Source: an uncultured Myxococcales bacterium
GTDB taxonomy: Bacteria > Myxococcota > Myxococcia > Myxococcales > Myxococcaceae
Direction of reading: 5' to 3'
DNA length: 64,000 nucleotides
Assembly: GCA_937980205.1 (NCBI GenBank)
Contig: CALJKW010000070.1
Location: 1-64,000 of the forward strand
In this document: one piece after another, positions 44,785 to 53,063 of the stretch
Layout: every line of letters starts with the position of its first letter
Position numbering within the stretch: position 1 is the first letter of the stretch
Notes under the pieces: generated by a model
Seen by the model: only the letters and a program-made list of their open reading frames with translations
The model's database searches: none
Told to the model about the DNA's origin: nothing
Made by a program: the position numbers and the translations under genes

Positions 44785-47625
44785 ATGCGCGGTCTCGCCG
44801 CACTCCTGCTCGTCGCTGCGTGCTCGGCTCCCACGCCGCCGCCCCTGCGGGCCGTCGCGGTGGACGCGGTCCACGACTTCGGGCGCGTGAGCGGGCCCAA
44901 GACGATGGCCGTCACCCTGCGAAACGCCGGAACCGCGGCCGTGGCGGTCACGGCGTTCGAGAACGAGACGGGCGATGCGGCGTTCACCGCCGAGTTCTCA
45001 CCCTTCACGCTGGCGGTGGGCGCCCGCGTCTCCGTCCCCGTGACGTTCAGCGCTGTCGACGGCTCACACGAAGCGACGTTCGTCGTGCGCTTCGACGGCG
45101 GCGAGGTGCGGACACGGCTCGTCGGCGTCGGCGTGGGGGATTGCGCGGCGCCGAGCGGGATCACCTTCGGCAACGTCGCGATCGGCGACGTGGGGCGGCA
45201 GAGCATCACGATTCGCAACAGCTCGGCGAACGCGAGCAGCGTGCACCTCGGTGCGATCGAGAGCGACGTCTTCCGCGCGAGCGAGATCGGCACGATCGTG
45301 GTGGCCCCCGGCGAGGGCCGGACGATCGACTTCAGCTTCACTCCGACCGCGCTGCAGGACTACGCGACGGGCTTCACCTGGCGAAGCGGTGCGTGCCCGG
45401 AGCAGACGGTGCTGCTCACCGGCGCCGGTGTCCGCGAGGTGTTGAGCTGCGACGCGCTCGACTTCGGCTACGTCTTTCCCGGCGCGGCTGCGACGCGGTC
45501 GCTCATGCTCAGGAACATCGGCCAGACGCCGGTGACGCTGGTGCCCGGTTCGGCGGGCTCGGAGTGGACGGTGCCCGCGCTGCCGGTCACGGTGCCCGGA
45601 AACTCGGAGGCGATGGTGCCGGTCACCTTCAAACCGACGACGCTCGGCATCAAGGTCGCCATGTTGCCGCTGAGCACTTCGCACGCCACGCAGCGCACGT
45701 TGAGCTGCCGCTTGCGCGGCGGAGGCGGCGGGCCGGACATCGAGGTGACTCCGCGTGCAGTCGACTTCGGAGAGGTGCCCTACTTCGCCACCGGCTCGTA
45801 CGGCGCCCAGCGTGAGATCGTGATCACGAACGTCGGCATCCGGCCCCAGGTGCTCGATGCCGCCGCGAACCTCAAGCTCGGCGCAGTGACCGTCACGCCG
45901 AAGAACGCCGGCTCACCGCTCTCGGCGATCTGCGTCGGCCGCTGGGACGCCGTGTCGGGATGCACCGGCGGGTTCGGCCCCTCCTACGCCCCGGGGCTCG
46001 GCATCGTCGCGGGCCCCGAAGGTCGGCTCGCCGTCCCGATCCGAGTGCTGCCCGACGCAGCCGGCAAGGACCTGGAGTGGGACGTCGCGTTCGCGTCCAA
46101 CGACCTGGACGAGCCGACGGTGACGGTCAACGTGAAGGCGCGCGCGGTGGCCTTGCCGCCGTGCCAGTACACGGTGACGCCTTCGTCGATCGACTTCGGC
46201 ACGATGCCCGGTCAGCCGCGCGAGCAGCTCGTCACGATTCGCAACGACGGCACTGCGCCGGACGCCCGCTGCCTCATCGATCGCGTCGCGCTGGCGCCGG
46301 GCACCGCGGCCATCTACTCGCTCGCGACGCCGTTCTCGCCGCTCTCGCTGGCTCCCGGCGCGAGCACGAGCGTGACCGTGCGCGCGAGCGCGGTCGCTGC
46401 CGCCGGAGCGGCTGCCGGCACGCTGGAGATCTTCGCGTCCTCGCCGGTGACTCCGGTGTTTCAGGTGCCCATCACCGGCTCCGTGGTGCCGACGTGCGTC
46501 GCGGTGACGCCCGCCTCTTCGGATTGGGGCGTGGTCCAGACCGGCTGCAACGGAGCGACGCGGACGTTCCGGTGGTTCACCGGCTGCGCCAACACGACGG
46601 TGACCGGCTGGGCGGTGACGGGCAGTGGTTTCACTGCCGGGGCGTCGGGCGCGAACGGCGTCGACCTCACCTACGCCCCTTCCAGCGCCGGCGCACATAC
46701 GGGCGCGCTTCGCATCACGGCGCAACAAGACGGCCAGGCGGTGATCTACGAGGTGCCGCTCCAGGGCCGAGCCGACGCGACGGGGGCCAACGTCGAGACG
46801 TTCACGTGGTCCGGCAAGGTCGACGTGCTGCTGGTGATGGATGAGATGTTCGACGTTCAGGATGCGTTCGCGAAGAACGTCGCCTCGTTCCTGCCGCCAC
46901 CCTCCTCCAGTGTCGATTGGCAGCTCGGGCTCATTCGCGGCGTCGTCGACTGGCCACTGCCGGCCGGGGAGCTGCTCGGGAGCCCCGTCATCATGCGGTC
47001 GTCGACGCCGAACGTGCAGCAGTCGCTCGCGGATCGCCTGTACCAGCTCGGCCGCCACGGCGCCTTCGAAGGCAGCGCAGAGCCCGCGCGCCTGGCGCTG
47101 ACCCCTCCGATGTCGGTTGGCGCGAACGCCGGTTTCCTGCGCCCTGACGCTGCGCTCGCGATCGTCGGGCTCAGCCAGGATGCGGAGTACCAGCCCGCCC
47201 CCGCCGACTTCTACGCGGCGTTCTTCGGTGGCTTGAAGCCACGCGGCCTCGTCACCTTCCACATTCAGGGGCCCTTTCTGCCGCAGTCGCCGTCCGGCTG
47301 CAGCTACGCGTGCGGCAGCAGCTGCGACACCGCGAGCCGCCACGCGCTGCTGGCCGCGCTCGATGGCCTGGAAGAGGAGATCTGCACGACCGACTGGCCG
47401 GGAACCCTCGCCCGCCTCGGCGCCGCCGCGTTCAATCGCTCGCCGTACCACTACCTCGCGGGCGACCCGGCGCCGGGCACGCTCTCGCTCGAGGTCGGCG
47501 GCGTGACGCTGCCGGCGAGCGCGTGGGCGCGTGACCCGATCCGCAACGCGGTGACGGTGGCTCCGCCGTACCGGCCCGCGACGGGCGCCCCGCTGACGGT
47601 GCGGTACGTCGCGGCCTGCCACTGA
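44785..47625 (+). CDS. Large lipoprotein with ASH/choice-of-anchor-D repeats
   Basis: The 946 residues start with a lipoprotein signal (MRGLAALLLVAACSAP, lipobox VAAC). GTG 44776, three codons upstream, is an alternative with better ribosome-site spacing. About six ASH (ASPM-SPD2-hydin)-type beta domains follow, recognised by DFG-x-V starts and repeating VTFKPT, VTIRN, VSVPVTF and RSLMLRNIGQTPVTL patterns. The C-terminal third (about 700-860) includes VDVLLVMDEMF, a vWA-like beginning with degenerate metal residues, and Cys-rich SGCSYACGSSC. Such arrays are usual in large secreted or surface proteins of Myxococcota. Role unknown, perhaps adhesion. It is monocistronic and abuts the convergent DUF3501 gene. 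Confidence 0.85.
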   Translation: MRGLAALLLVAACSAPTPPPLRAVAVDAVHDFGRVSGPKTMAVTLRNAGTAAVAVTAFENETGDAAFTAEFSPFTLAVGARVSVPVTFSAVDGSHEATFVVRFDGGEVRTRLVGVGVGDCAAPSGITFGNVAIGDVGRQSITIRNSSANASSVHLGAIESDVFRASEIGTIVVAPGEGRTIDFSFTPTALQDYATGFTWRSGACPEQTVLLTGAGVREVLSCDALDFGYVFPGAAATRSLMLRNIGQTPVTLVPGSAGSEWTVPALPVTVPGNSEAMVPVTFKPTTLGIKVAMLPLSTSHATQRTLSCRLRGGGGGPDIEVTPRAVDFGEVPYFATGSYGAQREIVITNVGIRPQVLDAAANLKLGAVTVTPKNAGSPLSAICVGRWDAVSGCTGGFGPSYAPGLGIVAGPEGRLAVPIRVLPDAAGKDLEWDVAFASNDLDEPTVTVNVKARAVALPPCQYTVTPSSIDFGTMPGQPREQLVTIRNDGTAPDARCLIDRVALAPGTAAIYSLATPFSPLSLAPGASTSVTVRASAVAAAGAAAGTLEIFASSPVTPVFQVPITGSVVPTCVAVTPASSDWGVVQTGCNGATRTFRWFTGCANTTVTGWAVTGSGFTAGASGANGVDLTYAPSSAGAHTGALRITAQQDGQAVIYEVPLQGRADATGANVETFTWSGKVDVLLVMDEMFDVQDAFAKNVASFLPPPSSSVDWQLGLIRGVVDWPLPAGELLGSPVIMRSSTPNVQQSLADRLYQLGRHGAFEGSAEPARLALTPPMSVGANAGFLRPDAALAIVGLSQDAEYQPAPADFYAAFFGGLKPRGLVTFHIQGPFLPQSPSGCSYACGSSCDTASRHALLAALDGLEEEICTTDWPGTLARLGAAAFNRSPYHYLAGDPAPGTLSLEVGGVTLPASAWARDPIRNAVTVAPPYRPATGAPLTVRYVAACH

Positions 47626-48180
47626 CTACGAGCGCAGGTCGGCCTCGAGCGCCGCGCGCTGCGCTTCGCTGAGCGCAGTCTCGACGGAGATCTCCGGCAG
47701 ATCGCAGCCGAGCGCGACCGGCGTCTGCCCCTTCAGCGGAAACCTGATGTAGTGCACCGACGAGAGGCGCCCGTCGGAGATCTGCCGCGGATCGAACGTG
47801 GGCCGCACCTTCGTGCCGTCGGCCAGCTTCGCGTAGATGCACTTCGGCAGGTCGAGCCAGCGGCGCAGCTTCTCGTCGCGCTCGGCGGGGGTTTCGATCT
47901 CGATGAGCAGCGTGGCGCCGAGCTCGCCGTCGGCTCCGAGCAGCTCGTTGTACGTCTCGAGCTCGTGCTGGATGTCGGCCTCGCGGACGATGCGCTCGGT
48001 GAGCATCATCTCCTGCACCTGGTAGCGCACCGTGTCGCGGTTCTCGAAGAGGAACGTCAGGTTCGGGCCGACGTGAATGCGCCGCGCGGCCTTCGCCTCG
48101 AGCACGGCCGGGCGGGTCTGCTCGCGGTGGTCGCGGTACGTCTGGTAGTCGACGAGCTCGGAACGCTGCACCGGCTTCAT
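47626..48180 (-). CDS. DUF3501 protein
   Basis: The 184 residues match the DUF3501 pattern: VLEAKAARRIHVGPNLTFLFENRDTVRYQVQEMM near the start, then READIQHELETYNELLGADGELGATLLIEIE and the C-terminal ISDGRLSSVHYIRFPL. It is all in one soluble domain. The family is known from clusters with a rubrerythrin and a heterodisulphide-reductase-like iron-sulphur protein. Both lie immediately upstream here, and ATG 48180 overlaps the stop of the iron-sulphur gene (ATGA). An iron/peroxide handling role is inferred only from these neighbours. Confidence 0.9.
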   Translation of the reverse strand: MKPVQRSELVDYQTYRDHREQTRPAVLEAKAARRIHVGPNLTFLFENRDTVRYQVQEMMLTERIVREADIQHELETYNELLGADGELGATLLIEIETPAERDEKLRRWLDLPKCIYAKLADGTKVRPTFDPRQISDGRLSSVHYIRFPLKGQTPVALGCDLPEISVETALSEAQRAALEADLRS

Positions 48181-49529
48181 GTGGGTTGAACCTTCGTCGG
48201 AAAGCCGTCTTCCCGGTACGCGCGGGCGAGCACCGTCATCGGGTGCATCGGCTTCTTACCGGCGTGCTGCTGGAACTGCATGGCGGCGAGCGGGCACTCG
48301 GTCACCCAGACCTCGGCGCCCTCGTTGTCTTTCATCTCGTCGAACGCCTTCTTGCCGATGCGCGCCGACGGCTCGAAGCCCTCGACCTTCATCGCGTACG
48401 TGCCGTCGTGGCCGCAGCACTCGAGCACGCTCTTCGCCTCGACCCCGGGGATGAGACGAACCAGGTCGCGGCCCTTGAAGCCGACGGCCTGCGCGCGCAG
48501 GTGACACGGCGCGTGGTAGCTGACCTTCGCTCCGGGTGAGGACTTGAAGTCGCGGGAGAAGCGCGGCTCCTTGCGGATGCTCCAGAGGAACTCGCCGGGG
48601 TCCATCACGGCGGCGGCGAGGCGCCCTGCCCGGTCGCGATCTTCGCGCGCGAGCAGCTCGGGCCACTCGCGGCGCATCATCATCGAGCAGGTGGGGTTGA
48701 TGACGAGCACCTTCGCCCCGGCGTCGACGTACGGCATGAGCAGCGCAAGGTTCGTCTTGGCCCACGAGCGGACGCGCTCGAGATCTCCGTGCTCCCAGGC
48801 AGGCATGCCGCAGCACTTGAACCCGGAGACGCACGCGGTCTTCACGCCGTTCTTGGCCAGCACGTCGAGCGTGTCGCGGCCGATCTCCGGCGAGTTGTTC
48901 TGCACGAAGCAGGTCTGGAACAGCACGGCCTCGGCTTCGCCGGGCTGCACGTCCATGAGGCCCTGCTTCTCGGCCCAGCGCTCGAACGTCTGCTGCGCGA
49001 AGTCGGGCAGCAGCTTCTGGCGGTGAATGCCGAGCGCCTTCTCCATCAGCACGCGGTGCGGCGTCACCTTGTTCATCGCGTTCGCGAGGCCGAACGAGGC
49101 GCGGCCGGCGGCGGCGAGCAGATCGGGGTTGCCGAGCAGCTCGTCGCGCAGCTTCACGCCCGTGAAGCGCGAGTGCTGAGCGTGGAAGCGGTGCACGAGC
49201 TTGGGGAAGTCGAGCTGGTACTCGTGCTTGTCGCGCGGCGTGTACGGGCACTGGACCTCGCACAGCTTGCACTGAAAGCACGCGTCCATGACCTTCTGCT
49301 TCTCGGGCTGCGTGAGCTTCGTGACGTCGCCGTCGTGCGCGGCGTCGTCGAGCAGCGAGAAGAGCGTCGGGAAGCTGTCGCAGAACTTGAAGCACATGCG
49401 ACAGCCGTTGCAGACCTCGAAGACGCGCTGGACCTCTTTGTCCAGCGCGTCGTCCTCCCAGTACTTGGGATCTTCGGGATCGTACGTCAGCCCATCGGTG
49501 GGGGAATAAGAGATGGGCCGTTTACTCAT
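48177..49529 (-). CDS. Heterodisulphide-reductase-like protein with two 4Fe-4S clusters and two CCG domains
   Basis: The 450 residues have an N-terminal ferredoxin-like part with CNGCRMCFKFC and CFQCKLCEVQCP (two 4Fe-4S sites, about 40-105). Two CCG domains follow: LFQTCFVQNN...FKCCGMPAWEHGD (about 200-255) and YHAPCHLRAQ...LECCGHDGTY (about 345-395). The architecture matches GlpC/HdrB-type membrane-associated electron-transfer proteins. It lies between rubrerythrin and DUF3501. In this conserved cluster it probably supplies electrons for peroxide reduction by rubrerythrin (inference from neighbourhood and known chemistry). The gap to rubrerythrin is about 70 bases and contains a strong hairpin. 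Confidence 0.93.
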   Translation of the reverse strand: MSKRPISYSPTDGLTYDPEDPKYWEDDALDKEVQRVFEVCNGCRMCFKFCDSFPTLFSLLDDAAHDGDVTKLTQPEKQKVMDACFQCKLCEVQCPYTPRDKHEYQLDFPKLVHRFHAQHSRFTGVKLRDELLGNPDLLAAAGRASFGLANAMNKVTPHRVLMEKALGIHRQKLLPDFAQQTFERWAEKQGLMDVQPGEAEAVLFQTCFVQNNSPEIGRDTLDVLAKNGVKTACVSGFKCCGMPAWEHGDLERVRSWAKTNLALLMPYVDAGAKVLVINPTCSMMMRREWPELLAREDRDRAGRLAAAVMDPGEFLWSIRKEPRFSRDFKSSPGAKVSYHAPCHLRAQAVGFKGRDLVRLIPGVEAKSVLECCGHDGTYAMKVEGFEPSARIGKKAFDEMKDNEGAEVWVTECPLAAMQFQQHAGKKPMHPMTVLARAYREDGFPTKVQPT

Positions 49530-49563
49530 GTGCGGGCTCGTGCGTTCGCGCCGTTGGACCTGA

Positions 49564-49583
49564 GCCGGCGGCTGGCCGCCGGC
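49564..49583. terminator. Strong hairpin after rubrerythrin
   Basis: Nine-base arms GCCGGCGGC (49564-49572) and GCCGCCGGC (49575-49583), two bases apart, between rubrerythrin and the iron-sulphur gene. No T-tract. It may attenuate or stabilise the upstream mRNA so that rubrerythrin is made in excess over the downstream genes. Confidence 0.4.
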
Positions 49584-49599
49584 CCCGGGGTCCGCGAGC

Positions 49600-50022
49600 T
49601 CAGCTGATTCCGTCGAGCATCTTCTGGAAGCGGCCCGCGTGGCTCTTCTCGGCCTTCGCGAGGGTCTCGAACCAGTCGGCGATGTCGGTGAAGCCCTCGT
49701 CGCGGGCCGTCTTCGCCATGCCCGGGTACATGTCCGTGTACTCGTGGGTCTCGCCGGCGACGGAGGCCTTGAGGTTCAGCTTCGAGTCGCCGATCGGCAG
49801 GCCGGTCGCCGGATCACCGACGCGCTTGAGGTAGTCGAGGTGGCCGTGCGCGTGGCCCGTCTCGCCCTCGGCGGTCTCGCGGAAGTTCATCGCGACCTCG
49901 GGGTAGCCCTCGACGTCGGCGACCTTCGCGAAATACAGGTAGCGGCGGTTCGCCTGGCTCTCGCCGGCGAACGCATCCTTCAGGTTCTGGTGGGTCTTCG
50001 TGCCCTTCAGTTCTTTGGCCAT
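49600..50022 (-). CDS. Rubrerythrin (short form without rubredoxin domain)
   Basis: The 140 residues form the diiron four-helix bundle. Ligands visible are E in FAGESQANRRY, E...H in RETAEGETGHAHGH, E in AGETHEY and E...H in LAKAEKSHAGRF. The usual C-terminal rubredoxin-like iron site is missing, so electrons must come from another protein, possibly the iron-sulphur protein encoded next. Known members reduce hydrogen peroxide. ATG 50022 has a GAAGGAG ribosome site, and the gene overlaps the end of the upstream Fur-family gene by 16 bases. Expression is probably under PerR-type control. Confidence 0.93.
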   Translation of the reverse strand: MAKELKGTKTHQNLKDAFAGESQANRRYLYFAKVADVEGYPEVAMNFRETAEGETGHAHGHLDYLKRVGDPATGLPIGDSKLNLKASVAGETHEYTDMYPGMAKTARDEGFTDIADWFETLAKAEKSHAGRFQKMLDGIS

Positions 50023-50486
50023 GACTTCTTCTCCTTCTTGGGTGGGGTGCTTCGACAGGTGCTGCACAGACCGTGGACGTGTACCGAGTAACGCTTTGGC
50101 AGGAAGCCGCGAAGCCCTTTCGGCAACTCGAGCTTCGACAAGGCCGGGGCGTTCGTGTCCGTGACCGAGCCGCACCCGGTGCAGACGAGGTGGTGGTGCC
50201 CGTCCATGTTGCCCTCGTAGCGCTTGGTGTTGCCCGTCACCGGAACTTCGGCCGCGAGGCCGAGCTCAACGAGGACGTCGAGGGTCTTGTAGATGGTGGC
50301 GAGGCTGACCGCGGGCAGCTGTTGCTTCACGCGGTCGCGCAGCAGCTCCGGGCTCGGGTGATCTTCGGACTCGAGCAGCGCGCGGTAGATGACGGTTCGC
50401 TGCGGAGTGAGGTTCATCCCCGCGGCGCGGCAGCGCTCGACGAGCTCGTCCAGCCGAGCGGCGACCTGTTTCGGTGACGGCTTCAC
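50007..50486 (-). CDS. Fur-family transcription regulator, PerR-like
   Basis: The 159 residues show the Fur winged helix (NLTPQRTVIYRALLESEDHPSPELLRDRV, VSLATIYKTLDVLVELGLAAEV), the metal-sensing region GNMDGHHHLVCTGCG (His-rich plus Cys) and the structural zinc pair CxxC twice (CTGC and CSTC). The pairing with rubrerythrin points to PerR-type peroxide sensing rather than iron control, but residues alone cannot decide. A perfect palindrome lies 4-24 bases upstream of the ATG, overlapping the -10 box, which suggests autoregulation. It overlaps the rubrerythrin start, so the two are translated together. Confidence 0.92.
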   Translation of the reverse strand: MKPSPKQVAARLDELVERCRAAGMNLTPQRTVIYRALLESEDHPSPELLRDRVKQQLPAVSLATIYKTLDVLVELGLAAEVPVTGNTKRYEGNMDGHHHLVCTGCGSVTDTNAPALSKLELPKGLRGFLPKRYSVHVHGLCSTCRSTPPKKEKKSWPKN

Positions 50487-50489
50487 GAA

Positions 50490-50526
50490 CGCGGAGAAAT
50501 ATTCTCCGCGTGAAAAACGGGGTCAA
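50490..50526 (-). promoter_or_regulatory. Promoter with overlapping palindromic operator of the PerR-rubrerythrin operon
   Basis: Perfect 9-base arms CGCGGAGAA (50490-50498) and TTCTCCGCG (50502-50510) with an ATA spacer. On the minus strand a -35 box TTGACC (complement of 50521-50526) and a -10 box AATATT (complement of 50498-50503) are spaced by 17 bases, and the -10 lies at the centre of the palindrome. Binding would block polymerase directly. The site is not a standard PerR box, so it may be a lineage-specific variant. Function is inferred from position. Confidence 0.7.
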
Positions 50527-50583
50527 CGGTTTTATTGCCGAGCTCGGCGCGGACGCAGTCCGCCGTCAGCCCGAGCGACCCGA

Positions 50584-51414
50584 CTACGACTCGGGAAAGA
50601 ACAGCGGCTCGCGGTGCTGCGCGAACGCGTGAATCGCCTCGACGCTGGGCGCGGGGATGTCGAGGAAGCGGATCCCCATACCCGGGAACGTTTCGGGGTT
50701 CTTCTCGTCGAACTCCCGCAGCCAGCGGACCTCGCCCTTGCCGTCGATCTTCGGCCCGCCGGGCAACGAGAACGAGAGGTCGATCTGCGTGCCGATCGGG
50801 AGCAGGTTGACGGTGGCGACGAAGACTCCGCCCTCGGAGATGTCGTTGGTGAAGCCGGTGAAGAAGTTCGAGTCGGAGCCCATCGAGATCTCCGCGCAGA
50901 GCGAGACGCGCTCGTGGACGCGGCGCTGCGTCGGCTTGAGCTCGTTCTGGGTGATCGCGCGGATCATCGTGGCCTCGAGGCCGTCGGCGTCGCCGGCCTC
51001 CTCCTCGACCTGCGGGGCCGGCGGAGGCAGCACGGGCTTCTGCAGCGCGCGGGCCTTGGCGGCCTGCTCCTCGTCGCGGATGGTGGCGAGGAGGCGATCG
51101 AGCTCCTGCGTGTGCTTCGCCGCGGCGGCGCTGGCCTTGTCGAAGCAGGCCTTGCGCACGGCGAGCGCCTTGAGCCGCGCCATGCGGGCCTCGTCCTGCT
51201 GCGCCTTCACGGTGAGCGACGGCACGCGCAGCTCGTTCAACGTCGAGAGGAGGACGGGGTCCTCGGCCTGCTTGCGGGCCTGCTCGAGCAGCGAGGCCGC
51301 CTCACGCCGCAGATCCTTCAGGCGGTTCAGCTCGGAGACGAGCGAGGCCTCGAGGCGCGCCTGATCCACTTCGGCGGCGCTGATGTCGACGTGCGATTCG
51401 ATCTGGAGGGTCAT
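50584..51414 (-). CDS. PilZ-domain protein
   Basis: The 276 residues have a long N-terminal coiled coil (EVDQARLEASLVSELNRLKDLRREAASLLEQARKQ and more, about 15-130) and a Pro-rich hinge (PVLPPPAPQ). The C-terminal PilZ domain has the c-di-GMP residues RRVHER (Arg) and NDISEGG (D/N-x-S-x-x-G). It therefore probably binds c-di-GMP. The combination of coiled coil and PilZ occurs in myxobacterial motility-related regulators, but I cannot assign this one. GTG 51420 is an alternative start two codons upstream. Confidence 0.88.
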   Translation of the reverse strand: MTLQIESHVDISAAEVDQARLEASLVSELNRLKDLRREAASLLEQARKQAEDPVLLSTLNELRVPSLTVKAQQDEARMARLKALAVRKACFDKASAAAAKHTQELDRLLATIRDEEQAAKARALQKPVLPPPAPQVEEEAGDADGLEATMIRAITQNELKPTQRRVHERVSLCAEISMGSDSNFFTGFTNDISEGGVFVATVNLLPIGTQIDLSFSLPGGPKIDGKGEVRWLREFDEKNPETFPGMGIRFLDIPAPSVEAIHAFAQHREPLFFPES

Positions 51415-51557
51415 GGGCACGGACCCTCTGCAAGGGGTGCGCGCGGCCGAAAGCTGCCGTCATCGCTCGCGGCCGGACCGGGTCATCGGCGCATCCGGGT
51501 CGACGTTACCCCCGCAGGACCTGTCAAGGACTCCCACCTCCACGCAGGGTTCGGCTG

Positions 51558-51586
51558 TTGAAAAGCGCGACGCGATCAACTTAGTT
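51558..51586 (+). promoter_or_regulatory. Putative promoter of the GIDE-like gene
   Basis: TTGAAA (51558-51563) and TTAGTT (51581-51586) with 17-base spacing lie 64 bases before the ATG at 51650. The start has a GGAGG ribosome site. The -35 is good and the -10 is weak. Confidence 0.4.
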
Positions 51587-51649
51587 CTGCACCCGCAAAT
51601 CGTTCGGGGGGTTTCTCGTTCACGCTCGCTTCACGGAGGTACGCACGCA

Positions 51650-52900
51650 ATGGGAGTCATTCTTCTCGTCATCGGTCTGGCCGTCTTGGGGTTCGGATTC
51701 TGGAACCACCTGAAGGGCAAGCGCATTCTCGCTGCCCCGTTCAAGAAGACGGGCGACCTCGCCAAGAACCCGGTCTCCGAAGACCCGAAGGGCGCCATGT
51801 CGACCGAAGGCGCGGTTCAGGCGCCCGCGACGCCGCTGCTCTCGCCCTGCTCGAAGACGCCGTGCCTGTACTACGAGGTGAAGATCGAGCGCCTGTGGGA
51901 GAAGACCGAGACCACCCAGGACGGCACCAAGACCGTGAAGGGCTCGACCACGCTCGACACGCTGAAGAACGGCGCGACGTTCGGCATCGACGACGGCTCC
52001 GGCGCGATCGAGGTCGACTTCAGCAAGGGCGGCGACTTCGACATGATGAAGGACGGCTTCAAGAAGGAGCTGAACGGCCGCTCGTGGTCGTCGAACATCA
52101 AGTTCGGCGAGCTCGAGTACGACGTGCCGCCGATCGGCTCGTCTGACGGCTACACCATCGGCTTCAAGGCCACCGAGAAGTACGTGCCGGTCGAGGGCAA
52201 CCTGTTCGTGCTCGGCCGCATCGAGGGCGGCAAGCTGGTCAAGCCGGGTTGGCGCTCGATGATGGCGTCGAGCAAGGGCCGCGACGGCCTGCTCGCCAGC
52301 GTCGCGAAGAAGAAGAAGTTCAGCTTCATCGGCGGCGGCGTCGCCGCGGTCGCGTCGATCCCCGCGATGATCTTCGCGCCGAAGAGCGACCCGAACACCA
52401 GCTACTCGTGCGCTTCGACGATGACCGACGTGCGCGCGCGCTGCCACGACAACGTGAGCTCCAAGTCGGGTGACGACTTCGAGTGGACCGTGACCAAGGC
52501 CGGCAAGTTCGAGGTCGCGGCGATCGCTCCGAAGAAGAAGATCGCGCTGGCTCCCGGCGTGAAGATCGAGACGGCGGACGGCAAGCTCCTCGGCGAGGGC
52601 TCGGCTGGCCTCGGCGAGACCGCGACGGCGCACGTCGACGTGCAGCCGGGCAAGTACAAGATCACCGTGTTCCCGTCCGACGGCTACATGGTCGAGAAGG
52701 GCGGCTTCGACTACGAGCTCGAGATTCGCTCGGCGAGCGGTGGCGCGGCTCCGGCGGCGGCGGTTGACCCCGGTCTGCCCGCTGGCGCGGACGAGGGCGG
52801 CAAGGCCGAAGGCGATGTCGCCGCGGCTCCTCCGGCGGAGGAGGCTCCGGCTGCGAAGCCGGCTCCGAAGGCGGCGACGAAGAAGAAGGGAAAGAAGTAA
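51650..52900 (+). CDS. Membrane-anchored protein with GIDE-like domain
   Basis: The 416 residues begin with a membrane helix (MGVILLVIGLAVLGFGFWNHL). Residues 40-240 match the GIDE pattern (PATPLLSPCSKTPCLYYEVKIERLWEK, then KNGATFGIDDGSGAIEVDFSKGG and YTIGFKATEKYVPVEGNLFVLG). A second membrane helix-like segment (FSFIGGGVAAVASIPAMIFA) follows. A domain with Cys (SYSCASTMTDVRARC), a beta region (GKYKITVFPSDGY) and a Pro/Ala/Lys-rich tail complete it. GIDE is known from MUL1/MAPL ubiquitin ligases, where it lies in the mitochondrial intermembrane space; bacterial copies lack the RING finger. Role unknown. Confidence 0.75.
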   Translation: MGVILLVIGLAVLGFGFWNHLKGKRILAAPFKKTGDLAKNPVSEDPKGAMSTEGAVQAPATPLLSPCSKTPCLYYEVKIERLWEKTETTQDGTKTVKGSTTLDTLKNGATFGIDDGSGAIEVDFSKGGDFDMMKDGFKKELNGRSWSSNIKFGELEYDVPPIGSSDGYTIGFKATEKYVPVEGNLFVLGRIEGGKLVKPGWRSMMASSKGRDGLLASVAKKKKFSFIGGGVAAVASIPAMIFAPKSDPNTSYSCASTMTDVRARCHDNVSSKSGDDFEWTVTKAGKFEVAAIAPKKKIALAPGVKIETADGKLLGEGSAGLGETATAHVDVQPGKYKITVFPSDGYMVEKGGFDYELEIRSASGGAAPAAAVDPGLPAGADEGGKAEGDVAAAPPAEEAPAAKPAPKAATKKKGKK

Positions 52901-52919
52901 GTAGGCTCTGCCCAGACAC

Positions 52920-52960
52920 GAGCGCGGTGGGCCTGTCCGGTCCGCCGCGCTCTTTGTTTT
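52920..52960 (+). terminator. Terminator of the GIDE-like gene
   Basis: Arms GAGCGCGG (52920-52927) and CCGCGCTC (52945-52952), with TTTGTTTT directly after (52953-52960), 20 bases past the stop codon. Confidence 0.8.
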
Positions 52961-52962
52961 GC

Positions 52963-53030
52963 GGGGCCGGGGCCGGGGCCGGGGCTGGGGGTCTGGGGAG
53001 TTGGGTTTGGGGGCTTGGCTTTGGGACTGG
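52963..53030 (+). repeat. G-rich tract with many GGG/GGGG runs
   Basis: Nine runs of three to five G, many separated by only CC, CT or T, cover about 65 bases between the terminator and the transglycosylase gene. On the coding strand it could form G-quadruplexes, in DNA or in the leader of the transglycosylase mRNA. Four GGGGCC units form a near-perfect tandem repeat. Confidence 0.7.
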
Positions 53031-53063
53031 AATGGCACCTCGTGTGCTACGTCCTCCCTTCCC

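Noticed and set aside
41636..44890. 1084-codon plus-strand frame opposite the tandem-SGNH gene
   Set aside because: Composition is Arg/Ala/Leu-rich, and its amino-acid pattern mirrors the real gene. No ribosome site.
49564..49583. Strong intrinsic terminator dividing the rubrerythrin cluster
   Set aside because: Hairpin is strong but has no T-tract, so it is reported only as weak or attenuating.
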